64,000 bases of DNA from Arthrobacter woluwensis (GTDB lineage Bacteria > Actinomycetota > Actinomycetes > Actinomycetales > Micrococcaceae), in contig NZ_FNSN01000003.1 in NCBI RefSeq assembly GCF_900105345.1, positions 620,001-684,000 on the forward strand, in the 5' to 3' direction. This document shows positions 25,459-34,150 of the stretch, piece by piece (the stretch's first letter is position 1; each line of letters starts with the position of its first letter). The notes beneath the pieces are model-generated. The model searched no databases. It had not been told where the DNA came from and saw nothing but the letters and a program-made list of their open reading frames with translations. The position numbers were made by a program, and so were the translations under genes.

Positions 25459-26043
25459 TCAGCCCCGGCCGGGATCCTGCCCGTCGTTCACCGCGGCGGT
25501 GACGCGCGCGACGAACAGCGCGAACGCGTCCAGCCAGCCGCGCAGGAACTCTGCGGTGCCCTCGTTGGTGACGGTGGCGTCGTCGTCGATCAGGCCGGGC
25601 GTGAAGTGGATGTACGCCTCCGGGCTCGCGAGCTCGGGGGAGTTCACGAACGAGAGGATGCTCCGCAGGTGCTGCTGCGCCACCGCCGTGGAGATGTTGC
25701 CCGGCGAGGCGCCCGTGACCGCCGAGGGCTTCTTCGCGAAGGAGTTGCTGCCATAGGGGCGGGAGGCCCAGTCGATGGCGTTCTTGAGTGAGCCGGGGAT
25801 GGATCGGTTGTACTCCGGGGTGACGAAGATGAGAGCGTCGGAGGCCTCGATCCGCGCCTTGAACTCGCGGGCGACGGGCGGGAAGGTCTTGTCGTAATCC
25901 TGGCTGTAGAGCGGGAGGTCCTTGAGGGGGATCTCCTCGAGCTGCAGCTGCTCCGGCGCCAGTTTCTCGAGCGCCTTGGCGAGTTTCCGGTTGATCGAGG
26001 TGGATGACAGCGAACCCACCAGAACGCCGACTTTGAACGTCAT
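25459..26043 (-). CDS. NAD(P)H-dependent FMN reductase (flavodoxin-like)
   Basis: The 194-residue protein has the FMN phosphate loop GSLSSTSINRKLA near the N-terminus and TPEYNRSIPGSLKNAIDW in the middle, the SsuE/chromate-reductase-type signature. It should reduce FMN, quinones or azo compounds with NAD(P)H. ATG at 26043 is preceded by GAAAGGACATGAC, a good ribosome site. Confidence 0.88.
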   Translation of the reverse strand: MTFKVGVLVGSLSSTSINRKLAKALEKLAPEQLQLEEIPLKDLPLYSQDYDKTFPPVAREFKARIEASDALIFVTPEYNRSIPGSLKNAIDWASRPYGSNSFAKKPSAVTGASPGNISTAVAQQHLRSILSFVNSPELASPEAYIHFTPGLIDDDATVTNEGTAEFLRGWLDAFALFVARVTAAVNDGQDPGRG

Positions 26044-26226
26044 GTCATGTCCTTTCAGAACGATTCACGGCTGAATCCCCCTCTGCCACGCTAGGCCCGG
26101 ATCGGCGTCCTGGTCCAGAGGCGCTGCGGCCTGGAAGTGATCCCTCGTGCCGCACGCGGTCCGGACGTACGCTTGGAAGACGTGGGCTCTGCCCGGGCCC
26201 ACTCCGGACCCTCGAGAGGATGCCCC

Positions 26227-26703
26227 ATGTCCAGCATCACCAATTGCCTCTGGTTCGACGGCCAGGCGGAGGAAGCCGCCGAGTTCTACGTCTCCGTGTT
26301 CCCCGATTCCTCCGTGACCGCGGTGTCCCGCTACGGTGAGGGCGCCCCGTTCCCGGCCGGGACCGCGCTGACCGTCGAGTTCCAGCTCAACGGGACCCCG
26401 TACCAGGGCCTGAACGGCGGCCCGCATTACACCTTCAACGAAGCCATCTCCTTCTCCATCAGTTGCGCCGACCAGGCCGAAGTCGACTACTACTGGGACA
26501 AGCTCACGGCCGACGGCGGCTCCGAGGGCCAGTGCGGCTGGCTCAAGGACAAGTTCGGCGTCTCCTGGCAGGTGGTGCCGGAGGCGCTCGGCTCGATCAT
26601 GTCCCGCGACGACGCCGCGGGCGTGGGCCGCGCCATGCAGGCCTTCATGGGGATGCAGAAGTTCGACATCGCGGCGCTCGAAGCCGCCTACCGGGGGGAG
26701 TGA
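26227..26703 (+). CDS. VOC-superfamily protein (PhnB-like), copy 1
   Basis: The 158-residue protein begins NCLWFDGQAEEAAEFYVSVF and ends with QAFMGMQKFDIAALEAAY, the pattern of PhnB-like / '3-demethylubiquinone methyltransferase' VOC proteins. They share the glyoxalase fold; the role is unknown. GAGAGGATG precedes the ATG. The next gene is a paralogue beginning 5 bases after its stop. Confidence 0.88.
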   Translation: MSSITNCLWFDGQAEEAAEFYVSVFPDSSVTAVSRYGEGAPFPAGTALTVEFQLNGTPYQGLNGGPHYTFNEAISFSISCADQAEVDYYWDKLTADGGSEGQCGWLKDKFGVSWQVVPEALGSIMSRDDAAGVGRAMQAFMGMQKFDIAALEAAYRGE

Positions 26704-26708
26704 CCGTC

Positions 26709-27197
26709 ATGCCCGCTCTGAAGAACTGCATCTGGCTCGACGGCACCGCCGAGGAGGCCGCGGACTTCTACGTCTCGGTCTTCCCGAATTCCGCCCGTGG
26801 CATCACCACCCGCGTGCTGGAGGGCTCACCCTTCCCCGCGCCGTTCCCGCCCGGCACCGCGCTCACGGTGGACTTCACCCTGGACGGCGCGGCCTTCCAG
26901 ACTCTCAACGGCGGCCCGATGTTCAGCCCGAGCGAAGGGGTCTCCTTCGTCATCATCACGAAGGACCAGGAGGAGACGGACTACTACTGGGACGCCCTCA
27001 CCGCCGACGGCGGCCTGGAACAGCCGTGCGGCTGGCTCAAGGACCGGTTCGGGGTGTCCTGGCAGGTGGTCCCCGCCGAAGTGGACGACATGACCGCGTC
27101 CACGGACACCGCGGCGTCCCTGCGCGCCATGAACGCCCTGATCACGATGACCAGGATCGATCTCGCGGCGATGCAGGCGGCGTACCGCGGAGACTGA
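26709..27197 (+). CDS. VOC-superfamily protein (PhnB-like), copy 2
   Basis: The 162-residue protein is a clear paralogue of the preceding one: both share a NC-WLDG/WFDG start, GTALTV, GGP-F, DYYWD-LTADGG and GVSWQVVP. It probably arose by tandem duplication, and the pair may form a heterodimer. ATG at 26709 has GGGGGAG about 8 bases upstream; an in-frame GTG at 26700 is an alternative. Confidence 0.88.
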   Translation: MPALKNCIWLDGTAEEAADFYVSVFPNSARGITTRVLEGSPFPAPFPPGTALTVDFTLDGAAFQTLNGGPMFSPSEGVSFVIITKDQEETDYYWDALTADGGLEQPCGWLKDRFGVSWQVVPAEVDDMTASTDTAASLRAMNALITMTRIDLAAMQAAYRGD

Positions 27198-27235
27198 CCC
27201 TGCCGGTGGCCGCGATCCGCCGTTAGGGTGGCGAC

Positions 27236-28405
27236 ATGCGGATCATCACCCGGATCGTCACTCCCGCCGTGGCCGTGGCACTGCTGGCCTCCCTGGCGTC
27301 CTGCACGACACCGCCGGCCGCGGCACCTGCGGCGGCCCCGTCCTGCGCGGTCCCTCCGCGGCCACTCGGGGCCGGGGAGGGCGTGGCGTTCGGGGTGAAC
27401 CTCGATTGGGGGCATCAGCAGCTCGCCGACTACGCGAAGAACCTGGGGCACGCCCTCTCTGTGGCGGTCTCCTTCTCCGGGTTCCCGTTCACGGACACGG
27501 ACCGCAAGAACATCGAGGGTGCGGCCGACCAGGTGCGTGAGCAGGGCGGCACCCTCCTGCTCACGCTGGAACCCCACGCGGGGCTCGCCGCCGCTTCGGC
27601 CCCGGCCGCCGTCAAAGACCTGGCGGAGCTGCTCCGGGGGATCAACACCTCGGGGGTGCCCGTGATCGTCCGTTTCGGGCAGGAGATGAACGGGTCCTGG
27701 TATGAGTGGGGTGAGCAGCCCAGCGCCTACGTGGCGGCGTTTCGGAAGGTCGCCGAGGCGGTGCGTTCGACCCCTTCGAGCGCCACTCTCTGGGCGCCGA
27801 ACTATGGGGGAGGCTACCCATTCGTGGGAGGCCGCTTCCAGGTGAAGAAGGGATCCAAGGACTTCGCCGCGCTGGACACCAACCGCGACGGCGTCGTCGA
27901 CGGCAAGGACGACCCCTACGCGCCGTACTATCCGGGCGATGCCTCGGTGGACTGGGTCGGGATGTCCCTGTACCACTGGGGCAACCGCTATCCGTGGGGC
28001 GCCAACGTGGTGCCCGAACCGCAGAAGTTCATCCAGCAGCTCACCGGCACGTACAAAGGCGCCGGTGGTGACGACCTCGCCGTGCCGGACTTCTACGCCG
28101 AGTACGGGGCCCGGCGCGGCAAGCCCGTGGCCATCGCCGAAACCGCCGCGCTCGTCAACACCAGTGGCGACACGTCCAAGGCGCTCACCATCAAACGGTC
28201 CTGGTGGGAGCAGGTGTTCAGCGACGAGGTCCGCGCCCGCTTCCCGCGGCTCAAGATGATCAACTGGTTCGAGTGGGACAAGTACGAAACCGAGATCAAA
28301 GCCCATGTCGACTGGACCGCCACCAAGGATCCTGCGGTCCGTGAGGCGTTCGCCTCGTCCCTGCCGGCCTGGCTCAGCTACGGCTCCGGGCACTCCTGCC
28401 GCTAG
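27236..28405 (+). CDS. GH26-like glycoside hydrolase lipoprotein (beta-mannanase type)
   Basis: The 389-residue protein has a signal peptide with lipobox LASC (Cys23), so it is surface-anchored. The GH26 acid/base motif RFGQEMNGSWYEWG gives Glu150, and VAIAETA gives the nucleophile Glu302, both in place. An EF-hand-like loop DTNRDGVVDGKDD near residue 220 may bind calcium. GH26 enzymes cut beta-1,4-mannans or mixed beta-glucans. A -10 box TAGGGT (27224-27229) ends six bases before the ATG, so the mRNA is probably leaderless. It is not next to sugar-transport genes. Confidence 0.82.
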   Translation: MRIITRIVTPAVAVALLASLASCTTPPAAAPAAAPSCAVPPRPLGAGEGVAFGVNLDWGHQQLADYAKNLGHALSVAVSFSGFPFTDTDRKNIEGAADQVREQGGTLLLTLEPHAGLAAASAPAAVKDLAELLRGINTSGVPVIVRFGQEMNGSWYEWGEQPSAYVAAFRKVAEAVRSTPSSATLWAPNYGGGYPFVGGRFQVKKGSKDFAALDTNRDGVVDGKDDPYAPYYPGDASVDWVGMSLYHWGNRYPWGANVVPEPQKFIQQLTGTYKGAGGDDLAVPDFYAEYGARRGKPVAIAETAALVNTSGDTSKALTIKRSWWEQVFSDEVRARFPRLKMINWFEWDKYETEIKAHVDWTATKDPAVREAFASSLPAWLSYGSGHSCR

Positions 28406-28439
28406 AACCACCGTGACCCTGCCGCCGTCGTCGTGCACG

Positions 28440-28473
28440 GCTGCGCCTCCCGGCGCGCACCGGGAGGCGCAGC
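28440..28473. terminator. Hairpin between the GH26 and Nramp genes
   Basis: Perfect 14-bp arms (28440-28453 and 28460-28473) around a 6-base loop, between convergent genes. Confidence 0.7.
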
Positions 28474-28479
28474 CCGGCG

Positions 28480-29817
28480 TCAGGCGCCGAAGATCGTCCC
28501 GATGATCCCCAAGATCCCCAGGATGGTCATCACGACGACGGTGAGCCAGCCGAGAGTGTTGCTGAGGCGGCCGTTGACCTGGTCTCCCATGAGTTTCCTG
28601 TCCCGGGCGATGAGCATCGTGATGATCAGGAAGGGCGCCGCGGCGATCGCGTTGATGGTCGCCGAAAGGACCAGAAGCTGGATCGGGTTGCTGAAGATGA
28701 GGCTCAGGACCGTGCCCACCACCGCGCCGACGAGGACGAGGGTGTAGAACACGGGGGCCTTGCGGGGCGAGGAATCGAGATCCCAGTTCTTGTTCAGCAG
28801 GCCGGACAGGCCGGCTGCGCCGGAGGCGGCGAGCACGGGGATGGCGAGGATGCCGGAGCCGATGAACCCGAGGGCGAAGAGCAGTTTCGCGAAGGGGCCC
28901 GCGATGGGCTCCAGGGCCTTGGCGGCGTCGTCCGCCGACCCGATCTCGGTGCCGCTCTGTCCGAGGGTCGCCGCTGTGGCCACGATGATCGCGAACATGA
29001 TCAGGACCGAGAACGCCATGCCGGTGAAGACGTCGACGCGGGCGAGGCGCTTCTTGTTCTTCGTGTCCTGTGGTCCGCGCTCGTTCAGCCCGGCGGCGTC
29101 GCCATCCGAGGATTCGGCCTTGAGGTCCTCCACGCGGTGGGCGCTCTGCCAGAAGAACAGGTAGGGCGAGATGGTGGTGCCGAAGATGGCCGCGATCAGG
29201 GCCCAATAGCTGAGATCCCAGTGCAGGCGGGTGGCGAGGAGCCCGTGGAGGATCTCACCCCAGTCCGCGTGGACCGTGAAGAGGACGGCGACGTACGCGA
29301 ACAGGGCGAGGCACAGCCACTTGAAGAGGCGCTCGATGGTGGCGAACGACCCTTTGGCGAGAGTGAACGCGATGCCCGCCCCCGCGATCAGATTCCAGAG
29401 GAACGCTGGGCCGGCGCCCAGCATCTCCATGCCTTTGCCGACGGCGAGGGTGTCCGCGGCAAGGTTCACGACGTTCGCGATGATGAGCGCGATGAGCAGA
29501 ATGGCGATGAGCAGGCGGAGTCTGCTGGAGAATTTCTCCCGGGCCAGGGCGCCGAGGGACTTCCCTGTGGCGAGGGCCGTGCGGTCGCAGATCTCCTGCA
29601 CTGCCATCATGAGCGGCAGGGTGGCGGGCACGGTCCACAGGGCCGAGGCCTGGTAGGTGGCGCCTGCCTGCGCGTAAGTGGCGATGCCCGAAGGGTCGTC
29701 GTCGGAGGCTCCGGAGATCAGACCAGGGCCGAGTGCTTTGAGGTACTTTTTCGCGCCGTGCGGTTCGTCCGCTTGGTCCGCGCGGTCGGGTTCATGTCCG
29801 GGAGTGTCCGCGGCCAC
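28480..29817 (-). CDS. Nramp-superfamily divalent-metal transporter (DDDPSG type)
   Basis: The 445-residue protein has about eleven membrane helices. The first helix carries GPGLISGASDDDPSGIATYAQAGA in place of the DPGN of classical Mn2+/Fe2+ Nramp proteins, which places it in the Nramp-related group; some members carry Mg2+ or Mn2+ (family knowledge), so the ion is uncertain. GTG at 29817 was chosen because AGGAGG lies 6 bases upstream and the length fits. A charged cytoplasmic loop (SSDGDAAGLNERGPQDTKNKK) interrupts the middle. It follows a small gene on the same strand, under the control region shared with MarR. Confidence 0.8.
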   Translation of the reverse strand: MAADTPGHEPDRADQADEPHGAKKYLKALGPGLISGASDDDPSGIATYAQAGATYQASALWTVPATLPLMMAVQEICDRTALATGKSLGALAREKFSSRLRLLIAILLIALIIANVVNLAADTLAVGKGMEMLGAGPAFLWNLIAGAGIAFTLAKGSFATIERLFKWLCLALFAYVAVLFTVHADWGEILHGLLATRLHWDLSYWALIAAIFGTTISPYLFFWQSAHRVEDLKAESSDGDAAGLNERGPQDTKNKKRLARVDVFTGMAFSVLIMFAIIVATAATLGQSGTEIGSADDAAKALEPIAGPFAKLLFALGFIGSGILAIPVLAASGAAGLSGLLNKNWDLDSSPRKAPVFYTLVLVGAVVGTVLSLIFSNPIQLLVLSATINAIAAAPFLIITMLIARDRKLMGDQVNGRLSNTLGWLTVVVMTILGILGIIGTIFGA

Positions 29818-29939
29818 GGTGTCCTCCTGTGGATGCTGTGCGCGCCCCGGCGGCCGAGCCGGATGAGGGCGCGCGGGATCAGGGCGGGGGGCTGACGGCG
29901 TCGACCGGGTCGACGCCGTCAGCCGGCGAAGCCGGACGG

Positions 29940-30293
29940 CTACGCGGCGTGCTGCAGGGAGGGCGTGAGGCCGGCGCTGTCGACGCGGCGCACCGGGCGC
30001 TCCTGCGGTGCGGCATGGCACCACTTCCTGAAGGGGGCGAGATCTTCGGCCATGGAACGGGACGTGATCTGGACGTTCATGCGGCGGCGCTTCGCGTCCC
30101 GGGCCGCTGCCAGGTAGAACGCGCGCCGTTCCCAGGGCGAGCGGAGACCGGTGGCGCGGCAGAGGAAGAACCGCAGCGTGGTTCCTTCGATGCGGTACCT
30201 GACGACGCCCTGGATGATTCCGTCCCGGTAGATCTCGTACTGGTTCTGGACCGGGTTGTCCACGATGTTCTGGGTCTTGCTGACGATTCGCAT
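29940..30293 (-). CDS. Short GNAT-like protein with degenerate acetyl-CoA loop
   Basis: The 117-residue protein begins IVDNPVQNQYEIYRDGIIQGVVRYRIEGTTLRF, similar to the start of small COG2388-type N-acetyltransferases. The usual GxGxG/A acetyl-CoA loop is replaced by RSPWERRAFYLAAARDAKRR, so it may not bind CoA. The strand-helix order is otherwise kept. AAGGAGAGAG precedes the ATG at 30293. It is divergent from MarR and upstream of the Nramp gene, which may be co-transcribed after 122 bases. Confidence 0.6.
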   Translation of the reverse strand: MRIVSKTQNIVDNPVQNQYEIYRDGIIQGVVRYRIEGTTLRFFLCRATGLRSPWERRAFYLAAARDAKRRRMNVQITSRSMAEDLAPFRKWCHAAPQERPVRRVDSAGLTPSLQHAA

Positions 30294-30388
30294 GCTCTCT
30301 CCTTGTGACGGGGGTGAGGCGAGTTGCCTGCTCGGTGTGGAGGATGTCACGGCGCCGTTCCTGCTCATGCACCGGTTGATTAAAAACC

Positions 30389-30530
30389 TAGTTCCTCGAA
30401 CTATCTATATGCAAGAGGGTGTTTCAAGTCAGGAGCTCCCCTCGGCCGTTTCCAGAAAAGTAGGGGGTTGGATCGGCCGGATCACGCTTCTACAGTGGAA
30501 AGTGAGTTTGCTAGTTCGTTTACCGAATTT
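30389..30530. promoter_or_regulatory. Two related operator-like repeats upstream of MarR
   Basis: TAGTTC-CTC-GAACTA (30389-30403) is a perfect inverted repeat, and TAGTTCG-TTTAC-CGAATTT (30512-30530) is a weaker match to the same TAGTTCG half-site. The region is AT-richer than its surroundings. The sites flank the likely divergent promoters of the acetyltransferase-like gene and MarR. Confidence 0.45.
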
Positions 30531-30552
30531 TCCAGACGGGGAGGTCTCGCCT

Positions 30553-31062
30553 ATGGCTCTGGAAGTGATCAATCGGAGCTGGCTCGAGGGCGGGCGTGAA
30601 GACCACGTCCTGAACTCCCTGCATCTGCTCCGGGAGTTCCGTGAGGTCGAAACCGGCGCCCGGGAATCCTTGCTTGCGGATCTGAACATCAACAACAACG
30701 ACCTGGAAGCGCTGCGTTTCGTCGTGGACGAGTCGGTGGAGCGCGACGTCACGCCCAAGATGCTCGGAGCTCACCTGGGCATCACGTCCGCGTCGACGTC
30801 GGCCCTGGCGGAGCGTCTGATCTCAGCCGGGTATCTCACCCGTGAGGTCGCGAAACACGACCGCCGCGGGCGGGTCCTGCACGCCACTGAGGACGCTCGG
30901 ACCATGCTCGATTCGGGCCTGCAGCGCCAGGTCAGCGCCTTGCTCTCCGCGGCCGGCGCCTTCACCGACGAGGAGCTGGCCACGGTCGAACGGTACCTGG
31001 GAGCCCTCATCGCGGCGCTCGCCGAGTTCGACCCGCGCCCGAGGCGCGGTGCGGCGGACTGA
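30553..31062 (+). CDS. MarR-family transcriptional regulator
   Basis: The 169-residue protein has the MarR winged helix: TPKMLGAHLGITSASTSALAERLISAGYLTREV then the wing with DRRGRVLHATEDA. MarR dimers repress neighbouring genes until a small ligand releases them. GGGAGG precedes the ATG at 30553. The repeats at 30389-30403 and 30512-30530 are candidate operators for self-control and for the leftward genes. Confidence 0.88.
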   Translation: MALEVINRSWLEGGREDHVLNSLHLLREFREVETGARESLLADLNINNNDLEALRFVVDESVERDVTPKMLGAHLGITSASTSALAERLISAGYLTREVAKHDRRGRVLHATEDARTMLDSGLQRQVSALLSAAGAFTDEELATVERYLGALIAALAEFDPRPRRGAAD

Positions 31063-31218
31063 GGGTGCGCCCACGGGCTGAGGCTGGCGCGGTCCCGACA
31101 CCGGCGTCGTCAGGTCCCTTCTTCTCTCCGCACCGGTCACGGTGGGATGATTCAAGGGGGTACACGGCATGGCGCCCGGACGGATCGGACGTCCCGGGCC
31201 AGGTGAGCGGAGACGCGG

Positions 31219-32346
31219 ATGCGCACGTTCGGAGTCGAGGAGGAACTGCTGATCGTCTCGGCGGACAGCGGGTGGCCGCTGCCTCTCGCCCGCGCCGTTC
31301 TCGACGCCGCGGCGCGCTCCGGCCCTGGCTCATGTCCGGGGCCCGCCCTCACGACGGAATTCAAGCAGGAGCAGATCGAGGTCAACACCCGGCCCTGCGA
31401 GACGGCGGAGGACCTGCGGGCCGAGATCGTCGCCGGCCGTTCTCTGGCGGATGACGCGGCCCGGACCGTCGGCGCACGGATCGCCGCCTCGGGAACCCCG
31501 CCGCTGATGCACACGACACCGACGGAAGGCGACCAAAGGTATTCCACGCTGTCCCGGCGGTTCGGCATGGTCGCACGCGAACAGATCACCTGCGGTTTCC
31601 ACGTGCACGTCTCCGTGGATTCGCGGGACGAGGGTGTCGCGGTCCTGGACCGGATCAGACCATGGCTCCCGGTGCTCCTCGCCCTCAGCGCGAACTCACC
31701 CTTTTGGAACGGCGAGGACACGGGCTTCGCCAGCTACCGCACCCAGATCTGGAGCCGCTGGCCGTCGGCGGGGCCCGCAGAGCTCTTCGGCACTGCGGCC
31801 GGATACGACGCGACCATCGCCCGGCTGATCCGCACCGGCGTGCTGCTGGACGAGGGCATGGTGTACTTCGACGCACGGCTCTGCCGGCACCAGCCCACCG
31901 TGGAGGTGCGGATCGCCGATATCTGCCTCCGAGCCGACGACGCCGTGGTGCTCGCCGCAGCCGTCCGGGCGCTCATCGAGACCGCGGCGGCGGAGTGGCG
32001 GGCGGGTGTCCCCGCTCCGGCCGTCCGGACGGACACGCTGCGGCTGGCTGACTGGCAGGCGAGCCGTTTCGGACTCCGGGGGGAACTGCTCGACGCGGCC
32101 ACCGGCGATCCTCGCCCCGCATTCGCCGTCGTCGAGGACTTCACGGCTCACCTCGAAGCGGCGCTCGACGGCGCCGGCGACCTGCCGCTGGTCCGCGACG
32201 GGATCGCGCGGATCCTCGAGCGTGGCTCGGGTGAGCGCCTGCAGCGCCAGGCTTTTGGCGGTGGGCTCGCCTCCGACGTCGTCGCGGCGATCGTGGAAGC
32301 GACCCATGCTCACGCCCGACGTCCCGAACCTGAGCCGTTCGACTGA
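31219..32346 (+). CDS. YbdK-type carboxylate-amine ligase (GCS2 family)
   Basis: The 375-residue protein starts TFGVEEELLIV and continues TEFKQEQIEVNT and CGFHVHVSV, the signatures of GCS2 ATP-dependent glutamate-cysteine ligase-like enzymes. Length equals YbdK (about 372). YbdK has weak glutamate-cysteine ligase activity; in a mycothiol-making actinobacterium its true substrates are uncertain. Start ATG at 31219 follows GGTGAGCGGAGACGCGG, a modest ribosome site. Confidence 0.88.
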   Translation: MRTFGVEEELLIVSADSGWPLPLARAVLDAAARSGPGSCPGPALTTEFKQEQIEVNTRPCETAEDLRAEIVAGRSLADDAARTVGARIAASGTPPLMHTTPTEGDQRYSTLSRRFGMVAREQITCGFHVHVSVDSRDEGVAVLDRIRPWLPVLLALSANSPFWNGEDTGFASYRTQIWSRWPSAGPAELFGTAAGYDATIARLIRTGVLLDEGMVYFDARLCRHQPTVEVRIADICLRADDAVVLAAAVRALIETAAAEWRAGVPAPAVRTDTLRLADWQASRFGLRGELLDAATGDPRPAFAVVEDFTAHLEAALDGAGDLPLVRDGIARILERGSGERLQRQAFGGGLASDVVAAIVEATHAHARRPEPEPFD

Positions 32347-32430
32347 ACGCCTGCCGGGCGCGGGCTCGTTCTCGCCATCAGCCGCGAGCGGCGGGGTCGG
32401 CCCCGACATCTCAGCCCCGAGGATCAGTCC

Positions 32431-32958
32431 TCAACGATCCTTGGGCGCCGGAGGGCGATAGAAGATCGCGAGCTGGCCTACTGCGCCGACGACTCCGAGG
32501 AGCACCGCGATGAGCAGGCCCGCCCAGCCGCAGAGGAGGCCTGCGATCCCGGTGCCGGTGAACACGTGGTCCACGCTGAGCCGCCCGGCGCCGAGCGTCG
32601 CCACGGTCACCGCCGTCGCGCCGAGGACCAGGTTGTACTCCCATCCGTCCTTGGTCGCGAAGAACCCGTGCCGGTGGACCGTCCAGAACGCGACGACCAT
32701 CAGGGCGACATACGCGGCTCCGGCAAGCGGGGTGAAGAGCCCGAGGGCGAGCGCGATCCCGGCAGCCGTCTCGGTCGACGCGGCCATGATCGCGTTGAAC
32801 CTGCCCGGTTTCATCCCGATGCTGTCGAACCAGGCGGCGACCTGCCCGATCCCGCCCTTGCCGAAGAACTTCTGGAAACCGTGGGCGGCCATCGTGATTC
32901 CCACGACGAGGCGCAGGAAGAGGATTCCCACATCGAGTGCGGTGCTGTCGGCGATCAT
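32431..32958 (-). CDS. DoxX-family membrane protein
   Basis: The 175-residue protein has four to five hydrophobic helices and the DoxX signature GITMAAHGFQKFFGKGGIGQVAAWF. DoxX-like proteins act in oxidative-stress or quinone-linked redox roles; the function here is unknown. -10 TACGTT ends six bases before the ATG at 32958, favouring it over the in-frame GTG at 32964. Confidence 0.85.
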   Translation of the reverse strand: MIADSTALDVGILFLRLVVGITMAAHGFQKFFGKGGIGQVAAWFDSIGMKPGRFNAIMAASTETAAGIALALGLFTPLAGAAYVALMVVAFWTVHRHGFFATKDGWEYNLVLGATAVTVATLGAGRLSVDHVFTGTGIAGLLCGWAGLLIAVLLGVVGAVGQLAIFYRPPAPKDR

Positions 32959-33073
32959 GGACACAACGTACCGCAGGCGGGGTCCGCAGTGTCTGGAGGG
33001 CGCGGGTCCGTGCGGTCACTCACCCGCCAGGGGCTGAACCCGTGCGGTCGCGGCGAACACTGGACACCCCGCC

Positions 33074-34018
33074 TCACGCCGTCGCGCGCTCCCGCCACCA
33101 GGCCACGGTCGCCCGGGCGGCTTCGTCCAGCGGGGTCGGGCCGAACCCGAGCAGTTTTTCGCTCGCGCTTGAATCCATCACGAACGGCGCCGTGAACTGG
33201 TACTCCAGCTCGTTCAGCTCCCGGATGGACTGCATCACCAGGCCCAGCCCCTTCATGAGCCGGCGGGGCAGCACCGCGACTTTCGCGGACGGGGCGCCGG
33301 CCTCCGTCGCGAAGGCCTCCGCCATCTCGCGCTGCGTCAGAGCGGGTCCCGTCGGAGCGTGCAGCACGCGGTCCCAGAGGGATTCGTCCCGGGCGGCGGC
33401 GATCATGGCGGCCGCGTAGTCGGGCACGTAGGTGAAGGAGTGCGGCTGGTCCGCCGACCCCACGACGCGCACCGTCTTCCCCGCCAGCACGAGCGGGACC
33501 ATGCGCTCGCCGGCGTGGGCGTTGAGCGCCTGCGGGCCGAAGTAGTCGCTCGCCACGATGCTCACGGTGTGAGCGGGGTGGGCCGCCCGGGCCGCGAGCA
33601 GTTCGGTGCGCACCCCGCGCTTTCCGCCGCGGGCCTGGCGCGGGCTGTCCTCGCGCATGATGCGGTCCGGCTCGCTGTACGAATACAGGCTTTCGGGGAA
33701 CACGACGACGGCCCCCGCCCCCGCGGCGGCATCCAGCACCGTGCGCTCGGCCTGCGGCAGTTCGGCGCGCCAGGCCTGCTCCGTGTAGGCGCTGCCGTGC
33801 ATGCAGTGGAAGACGGCCCGCACGCCGTCGAGCTCCCGGGCGAGAGCTGTCGGGTCCCCGGCGTCGCCCCGGACGCGGTCGATGAGCGGATGGTCCGGGC
33901 CGGAGCCGGAGCGGGTGAGCAGGCGGACCCGCTCGCCCTGCTCGGCGAGCTGGGAGGCCACGGTCCAGCCGATGGGGCCGGCGCCGATGACGAGGTGGGT
34001 GCTGGGGTTCTGGGACAT
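33074..34018 (-). CDS. NAD-dependent epimerase/dehydratase-like protein (extended SDR)
   Basis: The 314-residue protein has an N-terminal Rossmann loop, VIGAGPIGWTVASQL, and the segment SLYSYSEP with DYFGPQALN later, fitting atypical extended SDRs. The glycine loop lacks the canonical GxxGxxG spacing. Substrate unknown. CAGGAGAACACC precedes the ATG. It is divergent from a TetR regulator, with strong operator repeats between them, so TetR likely represses it. Confidence 0.85.
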   Translation of the reverse strand: MSQNPSTHLVIGAGPIGWTVASQLAEQGERVRLLTRSGSGPDHPLIDRVRGDAGDPTALARELDGVRAVFHCMHGSAYTEQAWRAELPQAERTVLDAAAGAGAVVVFPESLYSYSEPDRIMREDSPRQARGGKRGVRTELLAARAAHPAHTVSIVASDYFGPQALNAHAGERMVPLVLAGKTVRVVGSADQPHSFTYVPDYAAAMIAAARDESLWDRVLHAPTGPALTQREMAEAFATEAGAPSAKVAVLPRRLMKGLGLVMQSIRELNELEYQFTAPFVMDSSASEKLLGFGPTPLDEAARATVAWWRERATA

Positions 34019-34046
34019 GGTGTTCTCCTGGGGTGGAAGTGAAATC

Positions 34047-34129
34047 GAGAGCACTGCTCTCTGAATCCAGAATGGGGCCATGCCTGACGGAAGTCAAGAG
34101 CGCTGCTCTCAAAAGTTGACGCTGCTCTC
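34047..34129. promoter_or_regulatory. Three TetR-type operator repeats
   Basis: GAGAGCA-C-TGCTCTC (34047-34061) is a perfect 7-1-7 palindrome. AAGAGCG-C-TGCTCTC (34096-34110) is near-perfect, and 34115-34129 keeps one TGCTCTC half-site. All lie between the divergent epimerase and tetR genes. Confidence 0.7.
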
Positions 34130-34150
34130 GGAATCGGACAGCATGGGTCC

